64,000 nt of DNA from Rubrivirga marina (GCF_002283365.1 NZ_MQWD01000001.1:3545951-3609950), one strand, 5' to 3'; shown: positions 18,369 through 26,401, numbered from the stretch's first letter. Translations and numbers: made by a program. Notes: generated by a model not told the origin, from the letters alone.

Positions 18369-18387
18369 CCGAGGCGGCCCGCCTCGG
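18369..18387. repeat. Dispersed palindrome copy downstream of prfB
   Basis: CCGAGGCGG, one base, CCGCCTCGG: the two half-sites of the window-wide palindrome in reversed order. It lies about 40 bases after the prfB stop. Confidence 0.6.
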
Positions 18388-18427
18388 CGAGGCTCCGGCC
18401 CCTGTCGTGGACCGGCCCGGTGTCGCC

Positions 18428-19537
18428 TTACCCGCCCACCTCCCGGCCGGTCTCCTGCAGGAGGTACGCCTTGATGAACGCGTCGAGGTCGCCGTCCATG
18501 ACGCCCTGCACGTCGCCGACCTTGACCTCCGTCCGGTGGTCGTTGACCATCGTGTAGGGCTGGAAGACGTACGAGCGGATCTGGGAGCCCCACTCGATCT
18601 TTTTCTTCCCGGCCTCCTCGGCGTCCTTGGCCGCCTCACGGATGGCCTGCTCGAGCGCGTAGATCCGCGACTTCAGCATCTGCATGGCCCGGTCGCGGTT
18701 CTGGAGCTGGCTCCGCTGCTCCGTCGACTCGGCGACGACCCGCTCCTCCTGGCCGTTCGAGAGCGTGCCCGTCCAGACGTAGCGGGCGCCGGTCTCGACC
18801 TTGTTCACGTTCTGGCCGCCCTTCCCGCCCGAGCGGAACGTCTGGAGCTCGAGGTCGGCCGGGTTGATGTCGACCTCGATGGCGTCGTCGATCTCGGGGT
18901 AGACGAAGACCGACGCGAACGACGTCTGCCGCTTGTCGGCCGAGCCGAACGGGCTGATCCGGACGAGGCGGTGGACGCCGCTCTCGGCGCGGAGGTAGCC
19001 GTAGGCGAACCGGCCGTCGACGCGGAGCGAGGCGCTCTTGATGCCGGCCTCCTCGCCCTCCTGGTACTCGAGAAGCGTCGGGCTGTAGCCGTGGCGCTCG
19101 GCGTAGCGGGTGTACATGCGGAGGAGCATGTCGGCCCAGTCCTGGGCGTCGGTCCCGCCGGCCCCACTGTTGATGGTGAGGATGGCCGTCCGGTGGTCGT
19201 CGGGACCGGCGAGCATGCCGCGGAGCTCGAGCGCGTCGAGCGCCTTCTCCAGCGCGGCCTCCTCCCGCTCGATCTCGGCGCCGAGGTCGGCGTCGTCGAC
19301 CTCGGCCTGCATCTCCTTGAGGGTCTCGACGTCGTCGCGCTTCTCGGCCACGGCGTCGAAGGCGTCGACCCAGTCGGTCTCGGCGGAGATCTCCTGCTCG
19401 ACGCCGGCGGCGGCCTCGGGGTCGTCCCAGAAGCCGGGCTCGAGGCGGCGGGCCTTGAGCCCGTCGAGCCGCTGGCGGCGGCCGGCGATGTTGAGGAGCC
19501 GGCCGAGGGCGTCGACGCGGGCGGAGAGGTCGGGCAT
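18428..19537 (-). CDS. prfB: Peptide chain release factor 2
   Basis: RF2 recognises UAA and UGA and triggers peptide release. The codon-reading SPF tripeptide is present in RISPFGSADKRQTSF and the catalytic GGQ is at residues 240-242 in SGGKGGQNVNK. The protein reads in one frame from ATG 19537 (MPDLSARVDALGRLLNIAGRRQ) with no in-frame UGA near codon 25, so this gene does not use the programmed +1 frameshift found in many prfB genes. Length 369 aa. A GTAGCTTT promoter-like element lies about 20 bases before the ATG. Confidence 0.97.
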   Translation of the reverse strand: MPDLSARVDALGRLLNIAGRRQRLDGLKARRLEPGFWDDPEAAAGVEQEISAETDWVDAFDAVAEKRDDVETLKEMQAEVDDADLGAEIEREEAALEKALDALELRGMLAGPDDHRTAILTINSGAGGTDAQDWADMLLRMYTRYAERHGYSPTLLEYQEGEEAGIKSASLRVDGRFAYGYLRAESGVHRLVRISPFGSADKRQTSFASVFVYPEIDDAIEVDINPADLELQTFRSGGKGGQNVNKVETGARYVWTGTLSNGQEERVVAESTEQRSQLQNRDRAMQMLKSRIYALEQAIREAAKDAEEAGKKKIEWGSQIRSYVFQPYTMVNDHRTEVKVGDVQGVMDGDLDAFIKAYLLQETGREVGG

Positions 19538-19557
19538 GGGTGCGCGTGGGGGGAGCG

Positions 19558-19564
19558 AAAGCTA
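19558..19564 (-). promoter_or_regulatory. Candidate promoter -7 element of prfB
   Basis: TAGCTTT (within GGTAGCTTT) on the minus strand, 20 bases before the start codon. It is one of seven GTAGCTT copies placed just upstream of genes in this window. Confidence 0.4.
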
Positions 19565-19645
19565 CCGACGCCTGGCCCCCGGCTCCGCCGCCCTCGGTCG
19601 CGCCGCGGAGGCCCCGAGGCGGACCGACTCGCCAGGCGGCAGACG

Positions 19646-20311
19646 CTACAGGTACACCGAGACGAGGATCCGGGCGTCGCGGACCGTGTGCCACGTCGCC
19701 CGCTCCGAGCGCTCCGGGTCCCGGTCCTCCCAACGTTCGACGAGGCGGGCGGACGTCCTCGCCACCCCGACCTCGGACATGACGCCGAGCGTGAGCCCGC
19801 CGTAGACCCGGAGCTCGTACCCGAGGAGCGCCGAGAGGCCACCCGTTACGGCCTCCTCCCGCGCCGACGTCGAGAACCCGACGAGCCGGCACGGATCGCC
19901 GCTGCAGTCGTAGGCCATGAGGTAGCGCGAGGCATCGCGGCTCTGGAGCCCACCGTAGGCCCGGAGGCCGGCCAACAGCGACACGGGGCGCAGAGGCGTG
20001 TCGATGTGGCGCTCGGCCCACAGGCTCGGGCTCTGCGTGAGCGTCGCGGTCATGTACGAGGGGAACCGCTGGGTGTCGGCCTCCGAGTCGCCGACGTCGA
20101 GCGTGGCCTCCCCCACCTCGGCGCCCAGGGCGACCCGGTCGGAGGCCCAGTACCGTGCGCCGACGTGGCTGATGCCGCCGCCGCCCGCCCCGAAGACACC
20201 GGCCGAGATCGCGACGTCGCCGCGGCGTGCGAAGAACCCGTCGTCTGGGGTCTGGGCCATCGCAGCGCCCGCGAGAACGACGCCGACGGCAGGCAGGAGG
20301 AGGCAGCGCAT
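19646..20311 (-). CDS. Putative outer-membrane beta-barrel protein
   Basis: A signal peptide (MRCLLLPAVGVVLAGAAMA, cleavage before QTPDD) is followed by a Gly-rich stretch (SAGVFGAGGGGISHVGARYW) and alternating hydrophobic/polar segments such as ALGAEVGEATLDVG, YELRVYGGLTLGVMSEVGVA and a final ARILVSVYL, consistent with a beta-barrel ending in a hydrophobic C-terminal strand. Two Cys (CSGDPC) could form a disulfide. Length 221 aa. I recognise no specific family. It is divergent from umuDC. Confidence 0.7.
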   Translation of the reverse strand: MRCLLLPAVGVVLAGAAMAQTPDDGFFARRGDVAISAGVFGAGGGGISHVGARYWASDRVALGAEVGEATLDVGDSEADTQRFPSYMTATLTQSPSLWAERHIDTPLRPVSLLAGLRAYGGLQSRDASRYLMAYDCSGDPCRLVGFSTSAREEAVTGGLSALLGYELRVYGGLTLGVMSEVGVARTSARLVERWEDRDPERSERATWHTVRDARILVSVYL

Positions 20312-20401
20312 AAGCGTGTGCGATCTGTGTCCCCGTGGAGTCTAGCCACGGCACGTCCCCGCACACAGGGCATCTCGCAAGGGGTCACACACTCCGCACA
20401 C

Positions 20402-20420
20402 CTGACGCCGGAGGTGTCAG
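20402..20420. promoter_or_regulatory. Inverted repeat upstream of umuD, candidate operator
   Basis: CTGACGCC and GGTGTCAG form a near-palindrome around GGA, overlapping a second inverted repeat ACACCT-N8-AGGTGT (20398-20417). It lies 44 bases before umuD, where an SOS operator would be expected, but the sequence does not match a known LexA box and no lexA gene is in the window. Confidence 0.3.
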
Positions 20421-20463
20421 CCTCCGTGCCGCAGCTTCGGGCCCCGTCTCCCCTCTCCTCCCC

Positions 20464-20916
20464 ATGACCACGACCGCGCCGCTGCCGCTCCTCCCCGGCC
20501 CCGACGTCCGGTTCCCCCTCTTCCGCGACGGCTGCGAGGCCGGCTTCCCCTCGCCCGCCTCGGACTACGTCGAGGCCGAGCTGAGCCTGAACGAGCTCGT
20601 CGGGGCCGGCCAGCCGCAGACGTACTTCGTGCGAGCGACGGGCCGCTCGGAGGTCGGCGCGGGGATCTGGCCGGGCGACCTCCTCGTGATCGACGCCGCG
20701 CGCGAGCCGGCCCCCGGCGACCTCGTCGTGGCGTTCGTCGGGGGCGAGCACACGGTCAAGCGGTTCTGCCGAGACCGCGGGGGTGCCTACCTCGCCCCGG
20801 ACCCGCTGCCAGACGAGGCCCACGCGTTTCACGAGATCCGGCCCGGAGACGGTGAGGAGTTCGTGGTCTGCGGCGTCGTGACGCACACGGTCCGAAACCT
20901 CCTCCGACGCTGGTGA
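20464..20916 (+). CDS. umuD: UmuD-like translesion polymerase subunit (S24 self-cleaving)
   Basis: UmuD is a LexA-like protein cleaved with RecA help to UmuD', which joins UmuC in DNA polymerase V. Residues 26-39 read A-GFPSPASDYVEAE, matching the cleavage region of E. coli UmuD (C-GFPSPAADYVE), but with Ala-Gly as in LexA. Catalytic Ser62 lies in GRSEVGAGI (the usual SM is SE) and Lys99 in GGEHTVKRF. I chose ATG 20464 over an upstream in-frame start because it fits UmuD length (150 aa). The stop overlaps the umuC start as GTGA. Confidence 0.93.
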   Translation: MTTTAPLPLLPGPDVRFPLFRDGCEAGFPSPASDYVEAELSLNELVGAGQPQTYFVRATGRSEVGAGIWPGDLLVIDAAREPAPGDLVVAFVGGEHTVKRFCRDRGGAYLAPDPLPDEAHAFHEIRPGDGEEFVVCGVVTHTVRNLLRRW

Positions 20917-22352
20917 GCGCCCTCCCTCCACCCGGCCCGCCTCGGGATCGAGGCGGAGCGAGTCCCGAGACCCGCCGCCTCGTCGCGTTCGTCGACGCGA
21001 GCGCGTTCTACTGCTCGTGCGAGCGGGTCTTCCGACCGGACCTCCGAGACGAGCCCGTCGTCGTCCTCTCGAACAACGACGGGTGCGTGATCGCGCGGAG
21101 CGCCGAGGCGAAGGCGCTCGGCGTGCCGATGGGCGCGCCGTACTTCCAGATCCGCGAGCGGCTGGCGGCCCGCGACGTGGCCGTGTTCAGCTCGAACTAC
21201 GCGCTCTACCACGACCTGTCGGACCGCCTGCTCCGCGTGCTGGAGCGGTTCTCGCCCGACGTCGAGCGGTACTCGATCGACGAGGCCTTCCTCGGCCTCC
21301 GCGCCGACCCGAGGGACCCGGACGAGCCCACGCGTCTGGAGGCCCTCGCCCGCGAGATCCGCGACGCCGTGTGGCGGGCGACGCGCATCCCCGTCCGCGT
21401 CGCCATCGCCGAGACGAAGACGCTGGCGAAGGTCGGGAGCGAGTTCGCCCGGCACGCGCCGGTCCCGTGCGTCTGCTTCTGGCGGCACCCCGACCGCGAC
21501 GACGTCCTCGGCGCGCTGCCGGTCGAGGACGTCTGGGGCGTCGGGCGGCGGTGGGCGAAGCGGCTGGCGCTCGGCGGGACGCAGTCGGCGGCCGACCTCG
21601 CGGCGATGGACGACGGGGACATTCGTCGGTGCTACAACGTGGTCCTGCTGCGGACGGCGCTCGAGCTCCGGGGCGTCTCGTGCCTCCCGCTCGGCGAGGC
21701 GCCACCGCCGCGCCGGTCGCTCGTGCGGAGCCGGATGTTCGGCACGCCGCTCACGGATCCCGGGCTCATTGCGAAGGCCGTGGCGATGCACGCGGCGGCG
21801 GCGGCCCGGATGCTCCGACGCGAGGGGCTGGCGGCGTCGGCCGTCGAGACGTTCGTGACGACGGGGCCCCACGCGCGCCCCGTCCATCACGGGCGGGCCA
21901 TGACCGAGCTGCCGTCGGCGACGAACGACACGCTGGCGATCGTCCGGGCCGCGCGGTCGCTCGTCGGGCCGGCGCTCGCGACCTCCCGCGTGGGCTCCCC
22001 GCGGTACAAAAAAGCCGGCGTGATGCTCACAGGGCTCGGCCCAGCGGGCCAGTCGCAGGGCTCGCTGTTCGAGGCGCCCGTCCGCGAGCGGCCCGAGCTG
22101 ATGGAGGCGATGGACCGGATCGCGCGGCGGTTCGGGCGGGCGGCCGTCGTGCCGGCCGCGCAGGGGACGCCCGACGAGCTCCGCGCCGTCCACGCCGGCC
22201 GGAGCCCGGCCTGGGGCATGCGCCGCGACTTCCTCTCGCCGCGCTACACGACGGTGTGGGACGAGATCCCGACCGCCCGCCTCGACGTCATCGACCCCGC
22301 CCGCCTCGGCGCCGAGGCCGAGGGGGCCGGAGGTGGACTCGGTCGGCCGTAG
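20913..22352 (+). CDS. umuC: DNA polymerase V catalytic subunit UmuC (Y family)
   Basis: UmuC is the error-prone Y-family polymerase. Catalytic blocks are VDASAFYCSCERVFRP (first Asp) and RYSIDEAFLGL (SIDE motif). A helix-hairpin-helix near LPVEDVWGVGRRWAKRL follows, then the little-finger domain. A beta-clamp motif QGSLF lies at residues 382-386. Length 479 aa is about 55 more than E. coli. The extra N-terminal residues (about 9-15) are encoded by one dispersed palindrome copy (20937-20956), and the C-terminal ARLGAEAEGAGG by another (22303-22318). It starts with GTG overlapping the umuD stop. Confidence 0.95.
   Translation: MSALPPPGPPRDRGGASPETRRLVAFVDASAFYCSCERVFRPDLRDEPVVVLSNNDGCVIARSAEAKALGVPMGAPYFQIRERLAARDVAVFSSNYALYHDLSDRLLRVLERFSPDVERYSIDEAFLGLRADPRDPDEPTRLEALAREIRDAVWRATRIPVRVAIAETKTLAKVGSEFARHAPVPCVCFWRHPDRDDVLGALPVEDVWGVGRRWAKRLALGGTQSAADLAAMDDGDIRRCYNVVLLRTALELRGVSCLPLGEAPPPRRSLVRSRMFGTPLTDPGLIAKAVAMHAAAAARMLRREGLAASAVETFVTTGPHARPVHHGRAMTELPSATNDTLAIVRAARSLVGPALATSRVGSPRYKKAGVMLTGLGPAGQSQGSLFEAPVRERPELMEAMDRIARRFGRAAVVPAAQGTPDELRAVHAGRSPAWGMRRDFLSPRYTTVWDEIPTARLDVIDPARLGAEAEGAGGGLGRP
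20937..20956. repeat. Dispersed palindrome inside the 5' end of umuC
   Basis: CCGCCTCG, loop GGAT, CGAGGCGG. It is in frame within the non-conserved N-terminal extension of UmuC. Confidence 0.65.
22303..22318. repeat. Dispersed palindrome inside the 3' end of umuC
   Basis: Perfect 16-base palindrome (GCCTCGGC joined to GCCGAGGC) encoding part of the UmuC tail RLGAEAEG, beyond the conserved domains. Confidence 0.65.
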
Positions 22353-22387
22353 GCCTCAGTGCCTCTGCCGGCGGGGTCGGGCGAGGC

Positions 22388-23311
22388 TCAGCCTCCCGAG
22401 GTGGCGTCGAGGAAGTCGTTGACTTCCAGCCAGTACATAAAGGCGTCGAACCACCGGTTGCTCGTCCGGTCCGGGTTCCCGAGGCCGAACCCGTGGCCGC
22501 CGTTCTGGTAGAGGTGGAGCTCGACCGGCACGCCCGCGGCGTACCACGACTCGACCACGCCGAACTGTCCGCCGAAGAGGAAGTCGTCGGTGGCGATCGC
22601 GGTGAACATCGGCGGCGCGTCCTCGGGCACGTCGACCGGGCCCATGCCGCCGTAGATCGGCCCGATGAACGCCAGGTCCATCGTCTCGGAGTGGAGCGTC
22701 GCGTGCATCGTGAGGCCGGCGCCCGCCGAGAAGCCGATCATGCCCACGCGGTCCATGTCGACGCCCCACTCGTCGGCTCGGTCGGCGATCATGGCGTAGG
22801 CGGCCTCGGCGTCTTCGAGTTGGTTGGAGAGGTCCCGCTGCGGCGGGCGCGGCGCGGCGCCCTGCGCGGTGTCGGACGGGGCCGGGCGGGGCCGGTTCAT
22901 CCAGTCGCGGAAGTCGTCGAGCGACTCCGGCGTCGGGTGGAGCCGGTACTTGAGCACGAAGGCGGCGACGCCCTGCTCGGCGAGGGCCTCCGCGACCTCC
23001 CACCCCTCGTTGCCCAGCGACAGCCACCGGAACCCGCCGCCGGGCGCCACGATGACGGCCGCGCCGTTCGCCTTGTCCGGGTCGGGCAGGAAGGGCGTGA
23101 GGGTGGCCGTCGTGATGTTCCGCGCCATCGGGTCGCCCCACTGGCGAAACCAGGACTCGGACGCGGGCTGGTCCTCGACGCCGCCGGTGCCGAGGAGGAT
23201 GGCGTTCGGCTCGGCGGGGGCGTCGAGGGGGTAGATCGTCCCGTCTTGGGCGATGGCCGGCGCAGTGAGGGCGAGCGAGAGAGCCAGACTGGCCGTTCTG
23301 GTCAGGTTCAT
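22388..23311 (-). CDS. Secreted alpha/beta hydrolase (acetylesterase/xylan-esterase-like)
   Basis: A signal peptide (MNLTRTASLALSLALTAPAIA, then QDG) is followed by an alpha/beta-hydrolase fold. The oxyanion region is VAPGGGFRWLSLGNEGWEVAEAL, the nucleophile elbow GFSAGAG, and the catalytic His sits in NGGHGFGLG near the C-terminus. The pattern fits the acetylesterase group often listed as endo-1,4-beta-xylanase-associated esterase, acting on polysaccharide esters, but the substrate is not shown. I chose ATG 23311, which begins the signal peptide; an upstream in-frame start at 23464 would add 51 unrelated residues. Length 307 aa. A promoter with a palindromic operator core lies about 125 bases upstream. 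Confidence 0.88.
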   Translation of the reverse strand: MNLTRTASLALSLALTAPAIAQDGTIYPLDAPAEPNAILLGTGGVEDQPASESWFRQWGDPMARNITTATLTPFLPDPDKANGAAVIVAPGGGFRWLSLGNEGWEVAEALAEQGVAAFVLKYRLHPTPESLDDFRDWMNRPRPAPSDTAQGAAPRPPQRDLSNQLEDAEAAYAMIADRADEWGVDMDRVGMIGFSAGAGLTMHATLHSETMDLAFIGPIYGGMGPVDVPEDAPPMFTAIATDDFLFGGQFGVVESWYAAGVPVELHLYQNGGHGFGLGNPDRTSNRWFDAFMYWLEVNDFLDATSGG

Positions 23312-23434
23312 GAGTGACTGCGGCAGAGGAGAAAAGCGGGCAAGGACGCTCGGCGTACGGAGGGGATGGCCGCGCGCCCGCCCGACGTGGCGTCTCTCTA
23401 GCAGCGCGGCTGTGAGACGAGGGGCCGGGAGCTC

Positions 23435-23465
23435 TGAATCTAATTGAAACGTTTTACTTGGCAAA
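23435..23465 (-). promoter_or_regulatory. Bacteroidota-type promoter with AAACGTTT operator core
   Basis: On the minus strand TTTG (23462-23465) is followed after exactly 19 bases by TAGATTCA (23435-23442), close to the Bacteroidota TTTG-N19-TAnnTTTG promoter. The spacer contains AAACGTTT (23447-23454), the type of CG-centred palindrome bound by LacI/GalR regulators. It is the most AT-rich spot in the region and faces the hydrolase gene. Confidence 0.55.
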
Positions 23466-23551
23466 CAAGCATCCCTCCGATTCCCGTCGTGCCCGACGTC
23501 CCGCCCGCTTCCCCCGGATGTATCACACGCGGTCCTCCGCCTACTCTCCGC

Positions 23552-23716
23552 TCAGGAGGATCCTGCGATGCCAGCTTGCGCGTCCCGCGTCACACGAGCG
23601 GCTCGGCCTCGCGAAACGCCGAGCCAGAACCATGACGTACCGAGAGTGGCCGGGAGCGCGAGCAGAGTGGTCCCGACGGCCACGCCCCAGACGGCCCGAC
23701 ACTCCCGATGCCGCAT
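23552..23716 (-). CDS. Possible small membrane protein (54 aa)
   Basis: A 54-codon frame from ATG 23716 to TGA 23552 encodes a short basic start (MRHRECR), one hydrophobic segment (AVWGVAVGTTLLALPATLGTSW region), then a basic stretch. This fits a single-span membrane protein with the positive-inside rule, but third-position GC is lower than in neighbouring genes and I recognise no homologue. It lies 85 bases after the aminotransferase stop on the same strand. The rest of 23312-23801 holds only the hydrolase promoter, a hairpin (GGCTCGGC at 23600-23607 with GCCGAGCC at 23618-23625, inside this frame) and the palindrome at 23775-23796. Confidence 0.22.
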   Translation of the reverse strand: MRHRECRAVWGVAVGTTLLALPATLGTSWFWLGVSRGRAARVTRDAQAGIAGSS

Positions 23717-23774
23717 CTGTAGAAGACGATCCGGGACTGAACGGACGGAGACGGCGCCAGATCGAGCGGGTCCC

Positions 23775-23796
23775 CCCGCCTCGGCGCCGAGGCGGG
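23775..23796. repeat. Perfect dispersed palindrome after the aminotransferase gene
   Basis: CCCGCCTCGGC directly followed by GCCGAGGCGGG, identical to the copy at 58276-58297. It starts five bases beyond the aminotransferase stop codon. No T-run follows on the minus strand. Confidence 0.8.
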
Positions 23797-23801
23797 CCTA
23801 G

Positions 23802-25016
23802 TCAGCCCTCGTTCCGGACCTTGTCAGCGAACCGCGTGATGCGGCGGACGGCCTCCTCGATCTGCGGGAGCGCCGTCGCGTACGAGCACCGGAGGTAGCC
23901 CTCCCCGCTCGGCCCGAACGCCGAGCCCGGCACGCACGCCACGTGCTCCTCCTGGAGCAGCCGCTGCGCGACCTCCTCCGACGACAGCCCGAGCGACGTG
24001 ATGTCGGGGAAGCAGTAGAACGCGCCCTCGGGCTCGAACGTGGGGAGCCCGGCCGCGTTGAGCCCGTCGACGATCGTCCGACGGCGGGCGTCGTAGGCCT
24101 GGCGCATCTCCTCGACCGCGCCCTGCGCCTCACGGATGCCGGCCAGCGCGCCGATCTGGGCCATCGTCGGGGCGCTCATCACGACGTACTGGTGCGCCTT
24201 GTAGAGTTGGTCCATGATCGGCTTCGGCGCCGCCGCGTAGCCGATCCGCCAGCCCGTCATGGCGTAGCCCTTCGAGAAGCCCCCCACGAGGACCGTCCGC
24301 TCCTGCATGCCGGGCAGCGACGGGACCGAGACGTGGCCGCGCTCGAACGCCTCGCCGTAGACGAGCCGGTCGTAGATCTCGTCCGACAGCACGAACAGGT
24401 CGTGCTCGACGACGACCTCGGCGATCTCCTCGAGCGTGTCGCGCCGGAGGACGGCGCCGGTCGGGTTGTTGGGGTAGCCCAGGAAGAGCAGCTTCGTCTT
24501 GTCGGTGATGCGCGAGCGGATGTCGTCGGCCGTGACCTGGAAGTCGTTCTCGGCGCGCGTCGGGACCCAGACCACCTTCCCGCCGGCGAACTGGGCGAGC
24601 GGCCCGTAGCACACGAAGCACGGCTCGGGGATGAGGACCTCGTCGTCGGGGTCGAGCATCGCCAGGAGCGCGATCGTGAGCGCCTCGCTGGCGCCGACGG
24701 TCACGATGATCTCGTTCTGCGGGGCGTACTGGAGGTCGTAGAGCCGGTCGAGCTCGCCGGCGATGGCCTCGCGGAGCTCCATGAGCCCGAGGTTGGCCGT
24801 GTAGCTCGTCTTGCCCGCCTCAAGCCCGGCCTGCGCCGCCTCGATGATGGGCGCGGGCGAGACGAAGTCGGGCTCGCCGATGCCCAGCGAGATCACGTCG
24901 TCCATGGTCGCCGCGATCTCGAAGAAGCGGCGGATGCCGGACGGCGGGACGGAGCGGATCCGCTCGGAGAGGCGGCCGGCGAGGCGCTCGGCGGTGTCGA
25001 GGGTCGTGGCTTCCAT
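23802..25016 (-). CDS. Class I/II PLP-dependent aminotransferase
   Basis: A fold-type I aminotransferase of 404 aa. Visible blocks: SLGIGEPDF, TSYTANLGLMELREAIA, VTVGASEALTIALLAMLDPDDEVLIPEPCFVCY, YPNNPTGAVL, LSDEIYDRLVYG, the PLP lysine in GGFSKGYAMTGWRIGY, and a C-terminal GEGYLRCSYATALPQIEEAVRRI. This pattern fits the aspartate/aromatic aminotransferase subgroup (AspC/PatA-like), but the amino donor cannot be read from sequence. I chose ATG 25016 because MEATTLDTAERLAGRLSERIRSV leads into the conserved PPSGIRRFFEIA; a GTAGCTTGC element lies 27 bases upstream. Monocistronic by context. Confidence 0.92.
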   Translation of the reverse strand: MEATTLDTAERLAGRLSERIRSVPPSGIRRFFEIAATMDDVISLGIGEPDFVSPAPIIEAAQAGLEAGKTSYTANLGLMELREAIAGELDRLYDLQYAPQNEIIVTVGASEALTIALLAMLDPDDEVLIPEPCFVCYGPLAQFAGGKVVWVPTRAENDFQVTADDIRSRITDKTKLLFLGYPNNPTGAVLRRDTLEEIAEVVVEHDLFVLSDEIYDRLVYGEAFERGHVSVPSLPGMQERTVLVGGFSKGYAMTGWRIGYAAAPKPIMDQLYKAHQYVVMSAPTMAQIGALAGIREAQGAVEEMRQAYDARRRTIVDGLNAAGLPTFEPEGAFYCFPDITSLGLSSEEVAQRLLQEEHVACVPGSAFGPSGEGYLRCSYATALPQIEEAVRRITRFADKVRNEG

Positions 25017-25042
25017 GGCGACGGGTGGAGGCGAGGGGGCCC

Positions 25043-25050
25043 GCAAGCTA
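25043..25050 (-). promoter_or_regulatory. Candidate promoter -7 element of the aminotransferase gene
   Basis: TAGCTTGC (within GGTAGCTTG) on the minus strand, 27 bases before ATG 25016. One of the recurring GTAGCTT elements. Confidence 0.4.
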
Positions 25051-25076
25051 CCGCCGCGGCGCGCTGACTTGGCCGA

Positions 25077-25090
25077 CCTCGGCGCCGAGG
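25077..25090. repeat. Short dispersed palindrome copy
   Basis: CCTCGGC joined to GCCGAGG, followed by CGG, in the region between two divergent genes. Confidence 0.5.
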
Positions 25091-25220
25091 CGGAGGGCGA
25101 CGGCGCGACGTCTGCCGCCTCAGGATCTCCCCCGGGGAAGGCCTCGGTCAAGAAATGACGCCCCGGGCATCCTCGGGGGGCGGCGGTCGTACATCCGCGC
25201 TTCCGCCCCCCCGACTGCCG

Positions 25221-26360
25221 ATGTCGGTCGCCCACCGGTTCCCGGCCCGCCGTCTCCTCCGCGCCGCCGCCTGGCTGATCCCGCTCGGCGTCGCCCTCAA
25301 CGTCGGGGTCGCGCTCCTCACTACGGACGGCGACGCGTTCCGCGAGGTCGGGCCCGTCTCGCCGGCCGCGGTCGTGCTGTGCGTCGGGGTTGCGCTTCTG
25401 CCGTGGGCCACGCAGAGCCTGCGGATCGGGATCTGGACGCGGTTCGCGGGGCACCCCATCGGGTTCCTCAGCGGCCTGCGGATCGCGGCCGGCGGCGTGC
25501 TCGGCTCGGCCGTGACGCCGACGGCGGTCGGCGGCGGGACGATCCGTTGGGCGCTCGCCACGCGCCGCGGGCTCCCGCCTGGCCACGCCGCGTCGTTCCT
25601 GGCCGTCGAGGCCGTCGAGGACCTCGTGTTCTTCGCCATCGCCCTGCCGCTCGCCCTCATGCTCTCGACTGGCGACGAGGCCTCGTCCCTCCGCGCGGCG
25701 TTGCGGTCCCCCGCCCCGGCCCTCGACGACCCCGTGTTCACCGCGCTCCTCGGCGCCGCGGCGGTCGGCGGAGCGCTCGCGGTCGGCGCCCGGCTCGCCC
25801 TCTCGGGCCATCTCGGCGCCCGCGCGCGTCACCGCGCCCGACGGATCGCCGCCCGCGTCCGGCGCCCGCTCCGGCAGACGGCCCGCGACGTCCGCTACGT
25901 CCTCGCGCTCGTCGCCCGCGACGGGAAGCGGTGGTTCGCGCTTTCGCTGTCGCTCACGGCCGTCCAGTGGATCGCGCGGTACTCGATTGCAACGTTCGTC
26001 ATCGCGCTCCTGGGCGGCCCGCTCCGGCCGTTCCTCTTCTGGATCCTGAGCTGGATGACGTACGCCGTCTCGTCCGCCGTGCCGACCCCGGGCGCCGCGG
26101 GCGCGGCTGAGGCCACGTTCTACGTGCTCCACCTCCCGTTCGTGGGCCCCGAGCGGCTCGTCGTGGCGACGGCCGCGTGGCGGCTGCTGATGTTCTACGT
26201 GCCGGCGCTCGTGGCGTCGGTGGCCTACCCCGCGCTGGGCCTCGCCGAGCGCGAACCGGCCGAGACGGCGCCTGAGGCAGAGGACGACGAGGCCGCGCCC
26301 CCCCTCCCTGCCCACCGCGAGGTGGCGTCGACGCCCTGGCTCCGCGAGCGGTACGCGTAG
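25221..26360 (+). CDS. Lysylphosphatidylglycerol-synthase-TM/UPF0104 family membrane protein
   Basis: A 379-residue integral membrane protein with about seven hydrophobic segments, including LLRAAAWLIPLGVALNVGVALL, AAVVLCVGVALLPWA, LAVEAVEDLVFFAIALPLALML, FALSLSLTAVQWIARYSIATFV and LLMFYVPALVASVAYPALG. The family signature is visible in GIWTRFAGHPIGFLSGLRIAAGGVLGSAVTPTAVGGGTIRWALA (spaced) and SSAVPTPGAAGAAEATFYV. These proteins resemble the flippase part of MprF and the YbhN group; the transported lipid is unknown. The start at 25221 is preferred over 25155 because the extra residues are not membrane-like. An acidic cytoplasmic tail ends the protein. Confidence 0.85.
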   Translation: MSVAHRFPARRLLRAAAWLIPLGVALNVGVALLTTDGDAFREVGPVSPAAVVLCVGVALLPWATQSLRIGIWTRFAGHPIGFLSGLRIAAGGVLGSAVTPTAVGGGTIRWALATRRGLPPGHAASFLAVEAVEDLVFFAIALPLALMLSTGDEASSLRAALRSPAPALDDPVFTALLGAAAVGGALAVGARLALSGHLGARARHRARRIAARVRRPLRQTARDVRYVLALVARDGKRWFALSLSLTAVQWIARYSIATFVIALLGGPLRPFLFWILSWMTYAVSSAVPTPGAAGAAEATFYVLHLPFVGPERLVVATAAWRLLMFYVPALVASVAYPALGLAEREPAETAPEAEDDEAAPPLPAHREVASTPWLRERYA

Positions 26361-26401
26361 GCGCGGGCTCGGCGCGGCGCGGCCCGGCCGCTCCGGGATC
26401 C

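Noticed and set aside
23568-23801. 77-codon plus-strand frame with a good AGGAGG eight bases before ATG
   Set aside because: The product is Arg/Pro/Thr-rich with no domain or hydrophobic pattern, its end lies in the dispersed palindrome, and the AGGAGG is part of a CAGGA-GGA-TCCTG palindrome. SD sequences are also rarely used in this lineage.
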